Below are positions 43,701-56,668 of a stretch of DNA of 64,000 nucleotides, in pieces. This DNA comes from Diacronema lutheri (taxonomy: Eukaryota; Haptophyta; Pavlovophyceae; Pavlovales; Pavlovaceae). The position numbers and the translations under genes are program-made. How positions within the stretch are numbered: position 1 is the stretch's first letter; every line of letters starts with the position of its first letter. The notes beneath the pieces are model-generated. The model was given only the letters and a program-made list of their open reading frames with translations. It was not told where the DNA came from and ran no database searches. The stretch spans positions 806,001 through 870,000 of the forward strand of contig JAGTXO010000004.1 of NCBI GenBank assembly GCA_019448385.1. The letters are read 5' to 3'.

Positions 43701-46395
43701 GGCAGAACCAGAGCGGGTTGGACGCCTCGAGGCACAGCACGACGAGCCGCCCGTCCGTGCCGGCCAGCGCGCGCGCGTCGCGCAGCAGCTCGACGGCGAG
43801 CTCGGACGTCGCCGCGTGCACCGCCGGCTCGCCCGTCGCGCGGTCGGGCGGGAAGAGGCCGCCGCCGACGAGCGGGCTGGGGCAGCGGCCGAGCATCACG
43901 AGCAGCGGCGGCGGCGGCGTCTGCGGCGCCTGCTGCCCGACCGCAGCCGCCGTCAGCCCGGCCAGGTCGGAGCTCGTGCGGAGGGCCTTGAGCGCGACGC
44001 GCGAGCCGGTGCCCGCCTGCTCGGAAAACGTGGCGAGCATGGCGCACGTGCTCGCCCTCGCGCCGCACTGCCAGCTGACGCGCGCGAGGAGGCCTTCCAG
44101 CGTGTCGTTTTCGCGCGGCCGCGTGACCGCGTCGAGCGCCGCCGGGCCGAGCTGGAGGCTGCCGGGCGTGACGCACAGCACCGCCTCGTGGTAGGCGCGC
44201 AGCAGCTCCCTCGGCAGCTGCTCGGCGGGCGTCGCCGCCTGCCCGCCCACCCACCGTGCACCGTGGCCGCCGTCGCCCGCGCCCGCGAGCCGGACCGCCG
44301 GCCCGCCCGTGATCGCCGAGGTCGGTGGCGTGCCGAGCGCGTCGACGAGCGCGCGCACGGGCGCGACACGCCTGCGCGCAGCGTCCGCGCCGACGGCGAG
44401 CGCGGCGATCTGAGCGCCCTCCCATGCGCGCTCCCTCGCGTCGTCCCGCGCGGCCGCCGGCGCGGCGCCCGGCCGCGCGCCGTGCGGCACCGCGCACGCC
44501 GCCGCGACGACCTCCGCGCGCGCGCCGGCGGCGTCGGGCGCGTGCAGCTGCGCGAGCGCGCCAAAGAGCGCGGCGGCCGAGCGGTAGCGGCCGTGCGCCG
44601 CGACGAGCGCGTAGAGCACGCGCAGCGCGGCCACGCCCGCCTGGTCGGGCGCGTCGCCAGCGATTTGCTCGACCTCCCACGTGCGCGTGGGCGGCGGGCT
44701 GCCGTCAGCCGGGTCCGGACGCAGCGCCCACGCGCGCTCGACGATCGCGTTGAACACGCCGTGCGCGGCGCCCTCGTCAAACTCGGCGGCGCCCGCCGCG
44801 TGCGCGCACCACCCGTGCACGCGCGACGTGGGCGCGTCCACGGCGCGCTGCACGACGAGCACCGCCGGCCGGTCGACGCAGCCGAGGCTCACCGCCGCGT
44901 GCTTGCCCTCGAGCAGCGCCGCCGCCGCAGCCTCGACCAAGGCGTCATCAGGCGCGTCGCCGACGACGACGGCACAGCCGTCGCCGTACTCGGCCTGCAT
45001 CGCGGCGACGCACGACGCGACAAAGTCGCCGCCCGCGGCCGCCGCGTGTCGCGCCGCCAGCATCCGGCGCGCGATGGCAAGCCAGACGTACTCGGCCGGC
45101 GCGCGCGCGGCGCGCGCGCGAGGCGCGCCGGCCGCGCCGCGTGCGCCCGCGCGTGCGCCTCCAGCGGCCGCAACGGCCGAGGCGGCTGGAGCGGCGGTGA
45201 GCGTGCGCCGCGCGCGCTTCGCCGGCCGCGTGATGGGCGATGCACCCGCCGTCGCACCGCCCGCAGCAGCCGGTGCGGCCGCCACAGCGCCCGCCGCGAC
45301 GCCACTCGTCACGACGCCCGTGGCGGGCGGCGCGGCGGCGGACGTGGCCGCCTCGACGGGCGTCGCGCAACTACCGCCAGCGGTCGCGGACGCGCCCGGC
45401 GACGCGTCGGCGAGGAGGTGGCGCAGCACGCCGCGCGCGAGCGCGACTCGCACGGCGAGCGTCAGCGCGCGCAGGCGGTCGGAAGGCGAGGCGTCGCGCT
45501 CGGCGTCGGCGGACGTGGCGGCAGCAGGCGGGGCGGCGGGCGGCGCGGCGGCGGACCGGGCGGCCGCCGGCGCAACCTCGTCGGCCTTGGCCAGCCAGAC
45601 GAGCCCGGCGACTGCGAGCACGACGCTGTACGCGCCGACATCGTCACCCGCAACGCGCGCCAGCCGGGCGTGGGCGTCGGCCTCGGACACGGCGACGCGG
45701 AAGAGCACGTCGTCGCGGGCAGCTTGCTCGGCAAACTGACGCAGCTGCTTGGCCATCGTCACGCCGGCGACGCACGCCTCGCCCGCCTCTGCCTCGACCT
45801 GCTCGTCCTGGCCGATGGCGGACGCGCCGGCCTCGGCGCCACCGTCGAGTGTCCGGCGGCGCTCGAGGGCGAAGCCACGCACACAGACGCTCTGGAGGCC
45901 GCCGAGCGCGCCCGCCTTTTCGTGCAGCGCGCACGACAGCTCGACCACCGAGTCCACGCGCCTCGCGGCGGCGCCCCCCCGCTCGCCGCGCGTGGCCGCG
46001 CGCACGACGAACACCGTGAATTGCGCGCGCTTCGCCGCGCGCGCCGACGCGCACGCGTGCTTCAGGAGCCGGCAAAGCGCGGGCCTTTGCGCCGCTGCGC
46101 CCCGCGTGCACAGCAGCAGTTGGCCGCGCTCGTCGCCCAGCTCCTGCTCGACGGCGGCCTCGAGCGCGTCGTCCGTCAAATCGCCGTGCTCCGTCGAGGC
46201 GAGCGCGCGCGCAGCCGCGAGCGCCAGCTCGCCTGCGCCCGCGCGCCGCCGGCGGCGCGCACCGGCGGGCGCGTGCGGCGCCGACGCGTGTGACGACGCC
46301 GCCGCGTCCGCGCGCGCACACGCGGCGCGCAACGCCTCACGCGCCGAGGCGGCCGCGCGCGCCCTGGGCGCGAGCTTCAAGAACGTGCGCGCGGC

Positions 46396-46474
<79 letters not shown>

Positions 46475-49400
46475 TCGCCCGCGTCGCCGGCCGGCGGCGG
46501 CGGTGGCGGCGGTGGCGGCGCGGCCACGGCGGCGGCAGCAGCGGCGGCGGCGGCGGTGGCGGCGGCGGCGGCGCCCAGCGCGGGCGGCGGCGGCGTGGCG
46601 GCGGCGGTGGCGGCGGCGGTGACGCCAGCGGCGGCCTTGGCGCCGCGCGTCTGCGGCGGCGTTTCGGCGCCATCGGGGCTGCCCCCGCCGCGCACCGCGC
46701 TCGTGACCGCGCAGACGCCGCCCGGCGCACGATCGCCGGCCGCGCCGGTCAGCGCGACGCGGAGGCGCTCGCCGACAGCGTACATGTCCGCCACGCTGAA
46801 CGTGCGCGGCGCGGACGAGCAGCCCGCCGCGGCGAGCGCGTCGTTGAGCGCGCCCACTATCGCGAGGCCGCACGTCGCGCCACGCTGCGCCGCCTCGTTG
46901 AGCAGCAGCGCGCGGCGCACGCGCGAAATGTCGAGACCCGCCGCGTGCAGCGTGGCAGTTATCGCCTTGGCGAGCATGAGCGCCTGCCTGCAGGGCGACG
47001 CGAGCGTGTCGACGAGCACCGCGTCGTAGCGATGCTCGCCCGCGCGCGCGACGCGCACAAGGCGCAACGCGGTGAAATGGCCGGAGGCGAGCTGCGCGCC
47101 GTCGTCACCGCCCGCGCCGCCGCGCTCGTCCGACGGGCTCCACACGCCGATGACAGCCTGCGTTGTCGCCTCGCTGCGCAGGCGGTGCAGCAGCGCGGCG
47201 CGCTCGGCGTCGTCCTGAAACACCGCGGGTTGCGCGGCGAGCGGCACGTGGCAGACATGCCCGCCGCCGGCCTGCCCGTGCACGCGCAGCACGACCTCGC
47301 AGCACGCGTCGACGGTTGAGGCGAGCATGTCGCCGCTGGCGATGCGCTCCACCTCTGCCTGCGGGAGGCCGGCGCTCGCGGCGGCGGCGGCCAGCCGGCG
47401 CGCAGCCGCGTCGCCCGCCCACGCAAGCAGCGCCGAGTTGGCGGGTTGGAGGGGAAGCTCAAGGGCGGCTGGTTCGGTGGCGGTAGCCTCGTTGGCAACG
47501 GGCACGTTGGCGGTGCGCGCGTTGGCGGCGGGCGCGGCGGCGATGGCTGGTGGGGCGGAAGACGCGCCCGCGGCGGCAGGCGCGGACGCGGCAGCGGCAG
47601 CGGCTAGTGGGGCGGGGAAAACGCCGTCGGTGGCAGGCGCGGAGGCGAATGCAGGAGCAACTAGTGGGGCGGGAAAATCGGCGGCAGGCGCGAAGGCGGA
47701 TGCAGCAGCGGCTAGTGCGGCGGGGAAAACACCGTCGGCGGCAGGCGCGAAGGCGGATGCAGGAGCGCCCAGCGGGACGCAGAAAACACCGTCGGCGGCA
47801 GGCGCGAAGGCGACAGCAGCAGCGGCCAGTGGAGCGGAGGCGCAGGGCCACGCGCGCGCCAGCCGTGCAAGCCCAAGCCGCGCGCGAGCGACGCACGCGC
47901 CAATGGCCGAGGCGGCGGCGCAGGCCACGACGTGGCCTGGCACCGGTGTGGCCAGCCGCTCGCGGGTGTGCACGTCGAGCCGCGCCCCACGCCAAGAGCG
48001 GCGGCGCGCTGAACGGAGGCGCGCGACCCCGATCGATCCGCCCGCGCACGCGCGCGCCGGCTCAGTGTGGCCAACGCGCGCCGCTATGCAAGGCGCGCGC
48101 GCGATAACGGCGGCTGTCGGCCGTGGCGTGCGCGTGGCGGCGCCGCGGCGACGGGCGCGGCACACGAGCCGCTCGGGCGCGCCGCCGCCGCGCGGCACGA
48201 TGTCGAGCAGCACGGTCACGCCGCGCGCGCGCGCGACCGCCGTGCACGCGAGCCGCACGGGCAGCGGCGGCCCGTCCGGGCGCGCGAGCGCCGCCACCTC
48301 GGCGTCGGTGAGGCTGTGCAGCTCGCGGCGCGCGCGCGCGAACGCGGCGATGTCCGCGCGCAGCTCCGCGTCCGTGCCGAGCGCGGCGCGCGCGTGCACG
48401 GGGAGCGACGCGCGCAGCGCGTGGAGCACGCCGCCGCGCGCGCCGCGCGGCGCCGGCGCGCGCTCGCGCTCAGCGCGCGCGGCGCGCGTGAGCTCGCGCA
48501 CCGCGCGCGCGAGATTGCGCCGCGCGGCCGCGACGGGAGGGCTAGGTGCGCGCGCGCGCCGGTTGTAGCGCGGCCGCGCCGAGTTGAGGGGCGGCGGACG
48601 CGGTGCGTACGCCGCGGCGCGGCCCGCGCGCCAAAAGGCCGGCGGCGGGCGCAGCTCCGTCGCGTCGACCGCGGCCGCGAGCGCGCCGAGCGCGGCGTCG
48701 CTGTCGCCCGCCGCGTCGGCCGCGTCGACGAGCACGAAGAGCGCGCCGAGCGCGCGCGACGCGGCCGCCTGCGCGGCGGTGGGGCGGGCGCAGGCAGCGA
48801 CGCATGCGGCCGCCATGCCGCGCGCCGCGGCGAACACCGGTGACGTGACGGCCGCGCCGATGGCAACGGCGGCGGCGGCGACGGTGGAGGCGGTAGCGCC
48901 GGCGATGGAGGTGGCAGCGGCGGCGGCGCTTGCCATCGCGCGGCGCGCGAGACGCGAGGCGCCACCGACCGCCGCCGCCGCAGCGCGCGCTGCGCGCGCG
49001 CCGGTGGCGCGCATCGTCGCCGCGCCAGGCGCCGCCGCGCCGATGCCGCCGGCGCCCGCGCCGTCGCCCCTCTCGGCCGTGCAGGGCTCCGATGACGGGC
49101 CCGGCGTGCGCTGGCGCGTGATGCGCGCGCCGAGGCGCGCGCTCCGCGCCGCGCGGCCGGCGACGTCGAGGACGCGCCGTGCGCGCGCCGCGCAGAGGCC
49201 GCGCGCGCGCGGCGGCGCACCGACAGGCGCCGAGCGCCGCGGCGCGCACGCCGGCGCGTCGCTGTCGGGTTGCGCAGCGCGCGCGCGGGAACTCGGCGCG
49301 GCGTGTGCGGGCGGCGGGCGCGCGCCCGCGCGGCGCAGAGGCGCGAGGCGCCGGCCGCAGACGAGGCGTGTGCGCGGCCAAGACGGTGAGGGCCGCAGGG

Positions 49401-52400
49401 CGCCGTCGACGTCGCGCATCGGCGGGCCGCGAGCGCGCCGCGCAGCCGTGCGGCGCGCACAAGGCGCTCGGCGGCGCGCGCGCCGCTCGGCGCGCGCGGC
49501 GGCGCGCACGCCAGCGACGGCTGCGGCCACGCCGCGCGCCAACACGGCCGCGGCGTGCGCCATCGCACCGAGCACGGCGCGTGGCGCGCCGAGCAAGCGC
49601 AGCAAGCGCGACGCCGTCGCGCGCGCCGGCGCACCGTGTGCAGGGGCCTCGCCAGCGCCAGCACCGACGCCGCCATCGCCGCAGCCGCAGGTGGCGTCGC
49701 CGCCGCCGCAGGCGTCGCGACGGACGCCGCCGCCGCCGAAACAACCGCCGCACACGTCGCCGCCGACGTTGCCACCCCAGCCGCCGTTGCGTGCGCAGGT
49801 GGCTGCGGCGCGTGCGTGCGGGAGGCGTGCCGTGCGGCGCGCATCACACGGGCTGCGCGACGCGAGCGACGCCGCCGGGGTCCCCGCTGCGCCAGGCGCG
49901 CCGTGCGCGCCAGCCTCGCCGGCCTCGCCGGTGCGCGGTCGCGCGCTCGCCTCGACGTGGCCGCCTCCGCCGCCATCGCCGCCGTCGAACCGGGCGGCGG
50001 AGGGCTGCTGCTCGAACCGCTCGTCGGCGTCGGCCGCCACCGCCGCCTCGCGCTCCGCCGCCGCGGCGGCCGCACGGCGCGCGTGGCGGAGCGCGCGGCC
50101 GCCGTCCGCTGCGCGGCGTGGTGGCGCGGGCGCGGCCTTCGGCGCGCGCGGCCTCTCGGCGCGCTCGCGGAGCACGGCGAGCGGCGTGCCCGTGGCGACG
50201 CTCGTGCAGACGCGCCGCAAGGCGGCGCTTACGCACGCGTGGACGACGCGCGCCGTCCGCTTGTCGGCGGCGCGCGCGGCGCGGCGCGCGGCCTTGGCGG
50301 CGGCCTTTTTGGCGCGCCTCTGCTCCGCCTGCTCCGACAGCGCGCGCGCCTGGCGCTCGGCTGCGAGCGCGTCCTCGGGCGAAACGGTCGGCCTCGGCGG
50401 CCGCGCGCGCGCGCTGCGACGCTGCGCGCTGCGGCGGTCGGACGGCGGCTGCCGCGGCGGCGAGGACGGCGAGCGCGAGCTCGGCGTGGGCGACCAATCG
50501 CCGCTGACGGTTGCGAGCGGCGCAAACGGGTTGTCGTCCCCGCGACCCGCGGCGTGCGACAGTGCACGCGGCGTCGGGCGCCGGCCGACCGCTGGCGGGC
50601 CCCACTCGGACGGCGGCTCCGAGGGCGAGCGCGCCGTCGGCGCCGCGCGTTGCGCGGCCGGCGGCGCCTCCCGGTCCAGCGCCGCCTGCTCTCTCGCCGC
50701 GGCCTGCTCGTCACCCTCCGGCACGCCACGCGGCGCGAGCACCGCGGTGGCGCAGCGCGTCGCGTTGAGCAACGCCGCCTCCATCTGCCGCACGCTGGCC
50801 TTGGCGCACGCCACACCCTGTCTCGCCCGGCGCAGCGCCTCGTGCGCGCGGCGCACTTCCGCGTCGGCATCTTCGCGCATGCCAAAGTGCGCCTGTTGCA
50901 GCCGCAGGTCCGCAGGGCGCCCCTGCGCGCGAGGGGCACGGGCGCGGCGGCGCGCAGGTGACGGAGCTGGCGCGCCGTTCTGCGCTGCGCGCACGCCAAT
51001 CGACGGGCGCGCGCGCGGCGGGGCGCGCGCGCGCGCGCGCGCGCGCGCGCTGCCTACCCAGCCGCCGGCCGGCTCGCGCGAGCGCGCCAGCTGCTCCGCC
51101 GCCTCGGCGTCGAGCACGCGCTGCTGCGCCTCCTCCTCGCCCAGTGCAGCGAGGTGCAGCCGGCGGGCTGCCTTGCGGCAGTTGCCCTCCGCCTTGCCCA
51201 CGGCCTTGCGCGCCGCGTCGACGGGGTCGTCGTTGGCTCTGGCGCGCCTGCGCTTGCCCTTGTCGGCGGGCGGCGGCTCGGCGCGCTGCAGCGTGCCGAG
51301 CGCGTCGTCGGCTCCGCGCGCGGCCGCCCGCGGGCGGCGGGCCCCAAAAAGCGCACCGGTCGCCGTGCGCGCCGCGCAAGCAACGACCAGCGCTGACATG
51401 CCGGCGAAGACCGCACCGCCCAGCGCCACGGTTGCCACGATGCGCAGCGTCCCGTGCGCAGGCCGCGCTGCCTCCGCCGCTTTGGCGGCCTCGCGCGCGC
51501 GCGCATCGGCGGCTCTCATCTCGTGCAGCAGCCCGGCCGCGCCGCTCGCGCCGTCGCGGCCGCGCGCGAGCTCGCACAGCACCGCCGCCGCGCGCCGCGT
51601 GGGCTCGCGCGCGAGCAGCTGCGCGCCGCCGTCGGGGCGCAGCTTCTCAACGAACTCGACAAACGTCGCGTCGCGCCAGAGGGACATGCGGAAGGCCCTG
51701 TGCACCGCCCCCTCGTGCTCGCGCATCCGCCGTGCCGCCCGCCTGCCGTCGCGCGCGTGCGCGTGCGCGGCCGCGTCGACTCCCGCGACGCCGCGCTGCG
51801 CGTCGCGCGCGGCCGACGACGGCGCCGCCGCGCTGCCCGCCAAGGGCGCCGCAGCGGCGACGCGCGCGTGCGGAGCGACGGGATCGCCGGCGGCCGGCGG
51901 CTCGGCGCGCTGCGGCGTGCCGTTTGCTCCGCGCGCGGCCGTCCCGGGGGAGATGGCCGCGATGGCGCCGCCAGCCGCGCCGCGCGCCAGCCACGCGCAT
52001 AGGCTGCCGACGAGCTCGCCGAGACCCCCGACGGTCGCCGCGGCGGCGAGTGCGCCGGGCTTGCCGGCCGACAGCGGCTCGCGAGCGTCGTCGTCGCAGC
52101 CGCCGGCACCCGTCTTGGCGAGTGCGTCGCGCTCGCCCTCGACGCCCGCCACGACCGCCGCCCCTCCGTCGTCCGCCGCGCCGGCCGCGCGCGCGGCCGG
52201 GCGCAGAGGAGGCGTGCCGGTGCAGCCGTCGCCGCTCGTCTTCGCCGTTTCCTCCACTTTGGTCACTTCGTCGCCACCTGCGCCATCTCCGACGCCGGGG
52301 CCCTTGGTCACGCTTGCCGCCATGCGCGCCGTGCCCGCCGGCCAGCCCGCCGACTGCTCGAGCGCGGCGGCGAGCGGCGCGACGCGCGTCGACTCGGGCG

Positions 52401-54732
52401 CGCTCTCGTCATCGGGCTCGAGCGCGTTGTGCAGGCGCGCGAGCGCGCGCTCGACGGCCGCGGCGCCACTGCCGGGGGCGCGGCTCGCCGCGCGCACCGC
52501 GCGCCGCCAGGCCGGCGCGAACATGAGCGCCGGCTCGAGCGCCGCGAGCGCGCGCGCCTCGCGCGCGTCGCTCGCGCCGAGGCGCGGCGGCACGCGCGCG
52601 GCTCCGCGCGGCGCGGTGCCTCGGAAGCGTGGGCTCAGCGTGTAGGCGAGGTGCTGCGGCACGCCGCGCGCCTCCGCGCGCGCGCGTCCGTCCTCGACCT
52701 CGCGCCGCGCCTTCGCGATCGCCGGCGTGGCGCGCGCGAGCCAGTCGGGGTCGGCGGGCAGGTGGATCACGACGAGAATCGGCGCCCAGTCCAGCCGCGG
52801 GTTCTTGTGACGGTCGGGCACGACCCACACGAGCAGCACCGTGCCCTCCGCGCCGCACGCCGCCTCGTAGATCCTGGGCTGCGAGCGCCAATCGGGCCTG
52901 ACGCGCAGCGCCCGCGCGTGGTCGATGGCGGCGGCGCGGTCGCCATTGAAGTGAACCGTCGTCACCTCGCCGATGACGGACCGGCCGGACCGCCAGCAGA
53001 ACACCGCGTCCGCCGACCCGCCGGCGATGGCCGCGAGCGATTCGGGCGCGGCGAGCCGCGGCAAGCCCTCGAAGGCGGCAAAGTCCTCGTGCGCATTGTA
53101 CACGCCGCCCCAGCCGTCGTGCGCGTACGCGCGCGCGGCCGCTCGTACCGCGCGCGGCTGGTTCTCCACGCCCGACGTCATGTGCCATGTCGTCCCCGCG
53201 AAGCCGGGCTCGCCCAGCTCGGCCCGCACGACGGTACCGTACCCCGCGCCCTGCGTCGGGGCGGCGAGGTGGTGCATGCCCGCGCCGGTCACGCCCTCCG
53301 TGCGCTGCCGCGTGACGATCGTGCCCGTCGCGTGCGCGAAAAGCGTGTCGACCACGGCGGGCGCGCGCCCGCTGTTCGCCCGTAGCCGCGCCCTGCCCGC
53401 TTTTAGCTGCTCGGGGTCCTTGGCGTCGTACACGCGCGCGTCCGCGTCGCCCGCATCAGGCGCAGTGTAGACGCAGCGGCGTTCGAGCGGCGCCGAGCCA
53501 CCGCCGTCCGCCGCCGCCGGCGAGGTTGGCGCCGCGCCCGCCGCCACCGCGCTCGTCGCCGCCGTGCCCGTCGCCACCGCCGCAGCCGCCGCGCCCGCGG
53601 GGTCGTCGTCCCCGTCCTCCGCGCCCTCCCCGTCGTCAGCGGTGGTGGCGTCGCCATCGTCCCCGTCGCCCTCGCCCCCGCCGAGGCTGCTGAATGGTCG
53701 GGGCCCCCACGCCGAGGCGGCGCGCCGCTGCGGCGCACGCGGCGGTGGCGCTCGCGACGGCGGCCTTGGCGCCGCCGCGCCGCGCGGCCTGGCCGCCGTC
53801 GACAGCGCGCGGCCTGCAGCGCCCGTGAGCGCGTCGAGCGCGGCCGTGCGTGCGATGCGGTCGTCGGGCGCGCGCAGCGCCGCCTCGACGGCCTGCAGCA
53901 GCCCGTCGGGCGCGGATCCGCCGACACTGGCATCGCACGCCTCGGCGAGCCGCGCGGCCTCGGCGAGCCGCGCGGCCTCGCGGGTGAACGGGCCGAAGCG
54001 CCTGGCGCGGTCGCCGAGCAGAGCGCCGATGGCGGCGCGGAGCGTGCGCGCGCGGGTCTCCTCGTACGCGGCCGTCGTGAGGCGCGCGAGGCGCGCGTCC
54101 AAAGCCTTCTTGATGTCGACAAGGACACTCGCGCGGCGGCCGTAGAGCGTCGATGCGCTCGCCACGACCTCGGCCGCGACTGTTGCCGCGGCGAAGCAAC
54201 ACGCGGCCCCACTCTGCGGGGGCGCCTTGAAGGCATCGATGGGCGGCGCTGTTCTGCCGATGCGCTGCGCAAGCTTCTTGATGAGCACGCCGGCCGCCGT
54301 GGCGTACGCCGATTCGCCGTTGCCCAAGGTGCGCGAATCGGCGAGCAGGGCGAGCGCGGCGCCGGGCGGCGCGCCGCGCTGCGCGGGCGGCGCGAGGAGC
54401 AGGTACGCCGCCGTCCAGTGCACGAGGCCGCTGGACGCGCGGAGGCAGAGCGGTAGCACGACCACGAGCACCTGCCCAAACCGGTCCGCATCCGCGCATG
54501 CTTTGCGCAGGTTGCGCAGCGCCACCTTGAGCGCATGCTGCGAGCACCCCGTGTCGCCCACCCTAACCCTGCTCGTGCCGAAATCCGCGTAACGCAGCAG
54601 GGCGATGAGGCAAGTGGATGGGACCACGTGGGGGTGGGTATCTCCCGGCGACAGAATGGTGCTGAGGGCCAGCGAGAAACTGTCCGAGCCGCCCCGCCCG
54701 CCGGGCAAAGCGTCCTTCACGGAGTCCTCCAT
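37489..54732 (-). CDS. Giant multidomain frame (5,747 codons): Ulp1-like proteases, YqaJ nuclease, chromodomain
   Basis: Uninterrupted 17.2-kb frame. Recognisable parts in order: Ulp1-like cysteine-protease domain (about 1-200); globular region of unknown type (about 430-800); one hydrophobic helix near residue 1190 (IVATVALGGAVFAGMSALVV); coiled coil; long Ala/Arg/Pro-rich spacers; second Ulp1-like domain (about 2470-2680); poly-Ala (about 2704-2780); several weaker protease-like segments; YqaJ-type nuclease (about 4000-4200); chromodomain (about 5247-5300); and at the C-terminus a helical region (KIDYKCTPTKRWNYDRHTTR) likely to be the N-terminal part of the Fanzor. Openness alone proves little: the opposite strand also has frames up to 5.1 kb. 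The domains are the evidence. It may really be several proteins, and unseen in-frame introns are possible. Function as a whole unknown. Confidence 0.6.
38845..38995 (-). other. Chromodomain in the giant frame
   Basis: YEVEAVVDERRKAGKKVTFQ then FRIRWRGYDESADTWEPEAN is a full chromodomain signature, including the aromatic residues (Y, W, W) that would cage a methylated lysine. Chromodomains in mobile elements are thought to steer integration to marked chromatin. Confidence 0.88.
40730..40880. repeat. GGCGGCGGCGCGGC tandem repeat
   Basis: About nine copies of a GGCGGCGGCGCGGCGG(C/T)G-type 18-nt unit, coding a Pro/Ala repeat in the giant frame. Confidence 0.75.
42120..42725 (-). other. YqaJ-type PD-(D/E)xK nuclease domain in the giant frame
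   Basis: YqaJ/lambda-exonuclease-like fold: QRSPRWHDERWEEVTGSKVG opens it, GILGEAVAL supplies the first acidic residue, FSPDGLAI the Asp, and VLVEVKTL the E-x-K pair (Glu about residue 4123). DQLQLGMHVLGVRKALYVQY is the typical Gln helix and strand. All catalytic positions are present. Such nucleases process DNA ends for recombination in viruses, phages and large eukaryotic elements. Confidence 0.85.
46389..46620. repeat. GGC triplet repeat (poly-Ala)
   Basis: About 30 consecutive GGC triplets on the plus strand from 46391 to about 46472, then interrupted copies to 46620. On the minus strand it codes poly-Ala and Pro runs in the giant frame. Confidence 0.9.
46700..47345 (-). other. Second Ulp1-like protease domain in the giant frame
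   Basis: GHFTALRLV places a His at residue 2552, VLVDTLAS an Asp about 20 residues later, and QRGATCGLAIV a Gln-Cys-Gly at 2616/2621. This order, His-Asp-Gln-Cys, and the CG after the Gln are the Ulp1/C48 pattern. All catalytic residues look present. Confidence 0.6.
47540..47830. repeat. Imperfect tandem repeat of about 54-60 bp
   Basis: Four to five diverged units built on GCGGGGAAAACACCGTCGG and GCAGGCGCGAAGGCGGATGC. It codes repeated APAADGVF peptides in the giant frame. Confidence 0.75.
54130..54732 (-). other. N-terminal Ulp1-like protease domain of the giant frame
   Basis: His105 in VHWTAAYLLL, Asp near residue 130 in LADSRTL, Gln173 and Cys179 in QSGAACC. The HW pair and the Gln to Cys spacing of six are those of SUMO/Nedd8 proteases (C48). 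About 200 residues, close to a minimal catalytic domain. Confidence 0.6.
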
Positions 54733-56636
54733 CTGCAGACTGTGGGCACGTCAGTGTCCGGATGGCGGCCCGGATGATACTTGGGAGAATTTACATGATG
54801 CCCTGGAGAATGCCCCGCTCTCCCACAACCAGGACCCGCCAGCGCGCCGAGCCTACTCGTTTGCCCGCGCCGCCTCTCTTTGCGCGCCCGAGCGCGGCCT
54901 CCGAGCGCGGCCAACGTCCTCCGGGGGCGTGCATCGTGGCTGCTCGGAGGGGCTGCGACGCGGCGAAAGCTCGCTGCGCGGCCGCAACGTGAGCGCGCGC
55001 GCGCGGCCGCGCGCCGGCCTGCGCTGCTCTGCACGGCCGCGCGCCGGCCTGCGCAGCCTCGTCGCGCAGCGTGAGCGCGAGCGCGCGCGAGGTGAGCTCG
55101 GCGGATGGGTGCGCGGCGGCGTTGGCGGCGGGTGCGGCGGCAGGCTGGGCGGCGGGTTTGGACGGAGAGTGTCGGGGAAGGACGGGGCGCATCCTGGCTG
55201 GGAGTTGGACGGCGCCCACCACGCGCTGGCGGATCCTGGTTGCCACCACCACCCCCCCCCCCCCCCCCGGAGACGAGGACCAGGGGCATGGCCGACTCGC
55301 TGCGCCGCACAGCGCGCGGCGCGCGGCATGCTGCGCGACCTCAAGCACATCCAGCCGCGCTCCGCCCACGCAACGCGCGCAATGCCGCGTTGCACTGCAG
55401 GTGTGCACGTGCGGCTCTCACGCGCACTGTGTTGCACGAACGGCATCACGCCACCGAGCTGCGTCCGGACCACGCGCCGCGCGCAGGCGACCACACAGGG
55501 GCGCGCCGCGCCGCGCGTGCGCGCCCTCGCAACCGTTGCAGCACGCTCTGCCTTGCACTGCGCCGAGCCGCCGCGCGCTGTGCGCGTGCATGCAGGGCGC
55601 ACGCGTGCGACGAAGCGCGCGCGCGGCGAGGCGCGCGGGCGGCTCGCTGCGCGGGCGGCAACGCGCCCAGCTGCGCCCAGGCCAGGCGCGCGCCCGCGAG
55701 TGCCACCGGGACGCACTGCCCCCGCCGGGGTCGCCGCGCGCTCTGTGTGTGCGCTCGCGCGCTGCGAGCGCGGCGGAACGTTCGTGCATGGCGCGAAGAG
55801 CGCGGCACCCGAAGACGGCTGCCCCGAGCCCGCGCCGGGTGGCAGCGAGCGGCGGCACCTCCTCGGCGAGCCCGCCCCGCGCCTTCCCCTCCACGTGGCG
55901 TTTTGAGGCAGACGGACACGCGCCCACACTGCGACTGGGCACGCTGCTCGAGGCAGACACGCACCCAACGCGCGCGCACCACGCGCCCGCGTCGGCGGGC
56001 CGGTGTGAACGAGCGAGAGCTCGGTGTCGCCAACGGGGGCACGGGCGCGACTTCGGTCCGCCTCTCGACGGACGCAGGCGACGCTGCCGGGAACTTCCCC
56101 GACGCCTGCACATCCAGGGCTTCGAGGTACAGAGCTGGGCAACAGTGCCGCTCGTCACCGATGAGGCGGCCAAGCTCGCTATCCTTGCTGCCCTCGGCTC
56201 CACCAAGCAGCCGGGCGACCCAACGGTTCGTGATCGCCTGGCCGCCAGGTGCGAACCGCGCCCGTGCAAGCGCTTCACCCGCATTCTCCGCCCCGCTGCG
56301 GACGTCCGCCTGCCGGCCGCGAACACGGCCGGTGCGCGTTGCCGCCTGGCCCAACACGAAAACCCGCCCGCCCCCGAGGCCGCAGGTCCTACCTGCCCAA
56401 GCGCAGCCCAACGGCACGCAGACAGCCCGCCTTGGCAACCGACTCGTGCGCGAGCGCTCCGCCCTCCACAAGAGCCTGCCCCACGCCACCGCCGACGCGG
56501 AGCCAGCGCAGCCGACGCCCCTCCGCGACGCTCGCGCCGCAAGGCGCAAGGGCCCCGGCGAGACGGCGTCAACCAAGCCCGCCGCTGGCACAGCGCCGGC
56601 ACCCGGAGCCCACCCCAAGCCCCCGCGCACGCCTCG

Positions 56637-56668
<32 letters not shown>

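Noticed and set aside
48584-52645. 1,353-codon plus-strand frame
   Set aside because: Ser/Ala/Arg low-complexity antisense reading without any recognisable domain.
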